DNA of 64,000 nt from Flexivirga caeni. Lineage in GTDB: Bacteria; Actinomycetota; Actinomycetes; Actinomycetales; Dermatophilaceae. The DNA lies in the NCBI RefSeq assembly GCF_003724155.1, contig NZ_RJJQ01000003.1:1-64000 (forward strand). The letters run 5' to 3'. Under the pieces are notes generated by a model. That model was not told the origin of the DNA. It was given only the letters and a program-made list of their open reading frames with translations, and made no database searches. A program made the position numbers and the translations under genes. Shown one piece after another: positions 62,294 to 64,000 of this stretch; position 1 is the first letter of the stretch; every line of letters starts with the position of its first letter.

Positions 62294-63367
62294 CTAGCCG
62301 ACTGCGTCCCACAGCACGTCGCTGCTGATGTCCACGATCGACGTCAGGCCGCACAGCGCCATCGTCATCCGTAGCTCGGTCCAGAGCCGCTCTACGACAT
62401 GCTGAACACCGGCGGCACCATCGACCGCGAGGCCCCACAGGTACGGGCGACCGATTAGCACTGCATCGGCACCGAGCGCGATTGCCTTCACGATGTGCTC
62501 GCCGTGCCGTATCCCGCCGTCAACCAGCACCGGTACGCGACCGGCAACGCGGCTGGCGACGCCTGGGAGTGCTGCAGCCGTCGCCGGCACAGGGTCGAGG
62601 TTTCGTCCTCCGTGGTTGGACACGATGATGCCGGACACACCTGCTGCGACTGCTCGTTCGGCGTCGTCGGCGCGGAGGACTCCCTTGACGAGAACTGGCA
62701 CCGGTTGCTCATCACACAGGGCTGCGACATCGTCCCAGCTCCAGCTCGCGTCCAGTGCCGGACGATAAATATCTAAGGGGTCAGAAGGGTTGTCCAGTGC
62801 GCCGGGAAGCCTGCCCAGTACGCCGAACTCAAGACCATCGGGCAACGTCACGCCATCCCAGCCCTGCGCCGACCGGATCCCAGCCACGGGGTTGTCCATT
62901 GTGATGACTATGGCTTCGGCGCCGAGACCGACTGCCTCGGCTAACACGTCGCGCATGTACCGGGTGTATGGCGCTGGATTCAGCTGATGCCACCAGCGTC
63001 CGGTGCAGGCTGCTGCAATGTCCGCGAGCGGTGTCGTTGTATAGGAGCTGACAACGTAAGTTGCTTCCGATGTGCTCGCGCCACGAGCAGTGGCCAACTC
63101 ACCCTCCGGGTGTGCCAGCCTGTGGCAACCAGTCGGCCCCAGTAAGATCGGGTGGGGGAGTCGCGAGTTGAGAAGCTCAACCGACGTATCGAGATCGGAG
63201 ACATCGACACCGACCCGGGGAGAGAGGGTGAGCGCCGCGAATGCAGCGTCGTTTCCTGCTGCGGCGCTCCCGGAACTCGCCGCCGACATGATGTAGCGGT
63301 AGGCGAGGTCCGGCAGCTCTTCTCGTGCGAGGTCGCGCAGTTCGGGGATGCCGGTCAGTGCGCTCAC
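62294..63367 (-). CDS. FMN-dependent 2-hydroxy acid dehydrogenase/oxidase (LldD-like)
   Basis: 357 residues. ELPDLAYRYIMSAASSGSAA opens the TIM barrel; LLGPTGCHRLAHPEGELATA, VLVKGVLRADDAERAVAAGV and IIVSNHGGRNLDPVPATAAA hold the FMN site and catalytic His, and VLVDGGIRHGEHIVKAIALG, ADAVLIGRPYLWGLAVDG bind phosphate. Members oxidise lactate, glycolate or mandelate. It overlaps the DapA-like gene by 4 nt, so both act in one pathway, perhaps oxidation of a 2-hydroxy acid followed by or preceding an aldol cleavage to pyruvate. Substrate not determined. Confidence 0.88.
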   Translation of the reverse strand: MSALTGIPELRDLAREELPDLAYRYIMSAASSGSAAAGNDAAFAALTLSPRVGVDVSDLDTSVELLNSRLPHPILLGPTGCHRLAHPEGELATARGASTSEATYVVSSYTTTPLADIAAACTGRWWHQLNPAPYTRYMRDVLAEAVGLGAEAIVITMDNPVAGIRSAQGWDGVTLPDGLEFGVLGRLPGALDNPSDPLDIYRPALDASWSWDDVAALCDEQPVPVLVKGVLRADDAERAVAAGVSGIIVSNHGGRNLDPVPATAAALPGVASRVAGRVPVLVDGGIRHGEHIVKAIALGADAVLIGRPYLWGLAVDGAAGVQHVVERLWTELRMTMALCGLTSIVDISSDVLWDAVG

Positions 63368-64000
63368 GCGGGGATCTGCCCAGCAGTCACTAGGCCGCTG
63401 CGGATCCGGCCCAGAGAGTGGGAGTCGGTGATCGGCAGCTTTGGCTTGCGGGGGTAACCACCGGCCTGGCCGAGGATGTTCATTGCCGCCTTGAGCGATG
63501 CCTGCATTCCGCCGTACCTCCAGTTGTAGTCGTCCGCATCCCCGCGCAGCGCAAATTGCATCGCCTCGAAGCGGTCGGCGATCTCCAAAGCCTCAGAGGT
63601 GCGCCCTTCGAGCACCAGGTCGAAGAAGGCCGGTTGTTGTGCACCGAGAAGCATCCCTGAGCCGATGCAGCCGTCGCCACCGAAGCCGCTGCTGATGAGC
63701 GCGACGCCCAGCCGGGTGATCAGGTGACCGAAGACCCGCAGCCGATCGCCGGTCAGCTGGATCGTCTGCAATAGCTCGTCCGTGCTAGGGGCGCTCTGCT
63801 TGATCGCGACGACGGTGTCAATGTCGCCCAGCGCACTCAGCTGCGTGGGGCTAAGTCGCGCAGCGGAATCCTGTGGGAAGTTGTAGAGCCAACCAGGGAG
63901 TGGGCATGACTCAAAGATCGACCGGAAGTATCCATTCGCCTCCTGGAAAGTAGGACGTGTGCCGGGTGGTACCGCGGCCATTACGGAGGTTCCACCTGCC
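63364..64000 (-). CDS. DapA/NAL family lyase, C-terminal part, partial
   Basis: The frame enters from the right end of the window (GGTSVMAAVPPGTRPTFQEA) and ends at 63364. CPLPGWLYNFPQDSAARLSP and DIDTVVAIKQSAPSTDELLQ match the DHDPS/N-acetylneuraminate lyase barrel; the Lys in VAIKQS is the Schiff-base position. GFGGDGCIGSGMLLGAQQP replaces the usual GxxGxIS loop. It probably cleaves or forms a 2-oxo acid aldol product. The N-terminal third is beyond the window. It is translationally coupled to the FMN dehydrogenase. Confidence 0.85.
   Translation of the reverse strand, partial: AGGTSVMAAVPPGTRPTFQEANGYFRSIFESCPLPGWLYNFPQDSAARLSPTQLSALGDIDTVVAIKQSAPSTDELLQTIQLTGDRLRVFGHLITRLGVALISSGFGGDGCIGSGMLLGAQQPAFFDLVLEGRTSEALEIADRFEAMQFALRGDADDYNWRYGGMQASLKAAMNILGQAGGYPRKPKLPITDSHSLGRIRSGLVTAGQIPA

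Overview
The window is about 69-70% GC by eye, densely coded, and carries an actinobacterial division cluster order (ftsZ-pgeF-yggS-sepF-yggT-divIVA) followed by lspA-rluD-dnaE. DivIVA (Wag31), SepF, a K/A-rich tailed DksA-like protein and exported proteins with the signal core SRRTVAKGAAW all point to a high-GC Actinomycetota, most likely Micrococcales near Dermacoccaceae/Intrasporangiaceae. That placement is an inference from gene content, not from a marker tree.

Layout. 1-3.4 kb: the 3' end of a DUF222/13E12-type HNH protein, two divergent LuxR-like regulators, a Tat-type exported protein and a MauE-thioredoxin fusion, lying where ftsQ/murC are normally found upstream of ftsZ. 3.7-15.1 kb: conserved core (division genes, DksA-like factor, lipoprotein signal peptidase, pseudouridine synthase, DNA polymerase III alpha), with an array of four 33-nt hairpins between rluD and dnaE. 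15.2-27.7 kb: a sugar ABC importer without its own ATPase, oligopeptidase B, a universal stress protein, HIT, SRPBCC, DUF4031, a TetR/MFS divergent pair and PEP carboxylase. 28.1-36.5 kb: a four-gene glycine betaine-type (OpuC-like) importer, a PIN-like protein, glutamate decarboxylase, a large uncharacterised protein and an NYN-domain protein.

37-46.7 kb: a lower-GC, apparently acquired catabolic island. A LacI regulator heads an operon with an M28 peptidase, a ribose-type ABC importer (binding protein, single-domain ATPase, permease), a GATase1-like protein and a PfkB sugar kinase. It is followed by an M20 hydrolase and, divergently, a TenA-like protein and a phosphotriesterase-family hydrolase. 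Together they suggest uptake and stepwise dismantling of a sugar conjugate, possibly amide- or pyrimidine-linked; the substrate is unknown.

47-62 kb: a decaying accessory region. It holds a frameshifted 2OG-Fe(II) oxygenase, pRiA4b ORF-3 proteins, a VapBC pair, an XRE-like regulator, an ADP-ribosylglycohydrolase cut off from its phosphatase-like domain by an in-frame TAG, an NrtR-like Nudix regulator, an IS3 element flanked by two broken genes, an HTH-MNT/HEPN module with a dead HEPN gene, an orphan VapB and a secreted carboxylesterase with an in-frame TAG. 62.3-64 kb: an FMN-dependent 2-hydroxy acid dehydrogenase coupled to a DapA-like lyase/aldolase that runs off the window.

The most unusual non-coding signals are two 87-nt intergenic nested palindromes (27737 and 32301) whose four arms differ in concert with compensatory changes, and the hairpin array before dnaE. 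Several genes appear leaderless, with a TANNNT box 6-7 nt before the start codon.
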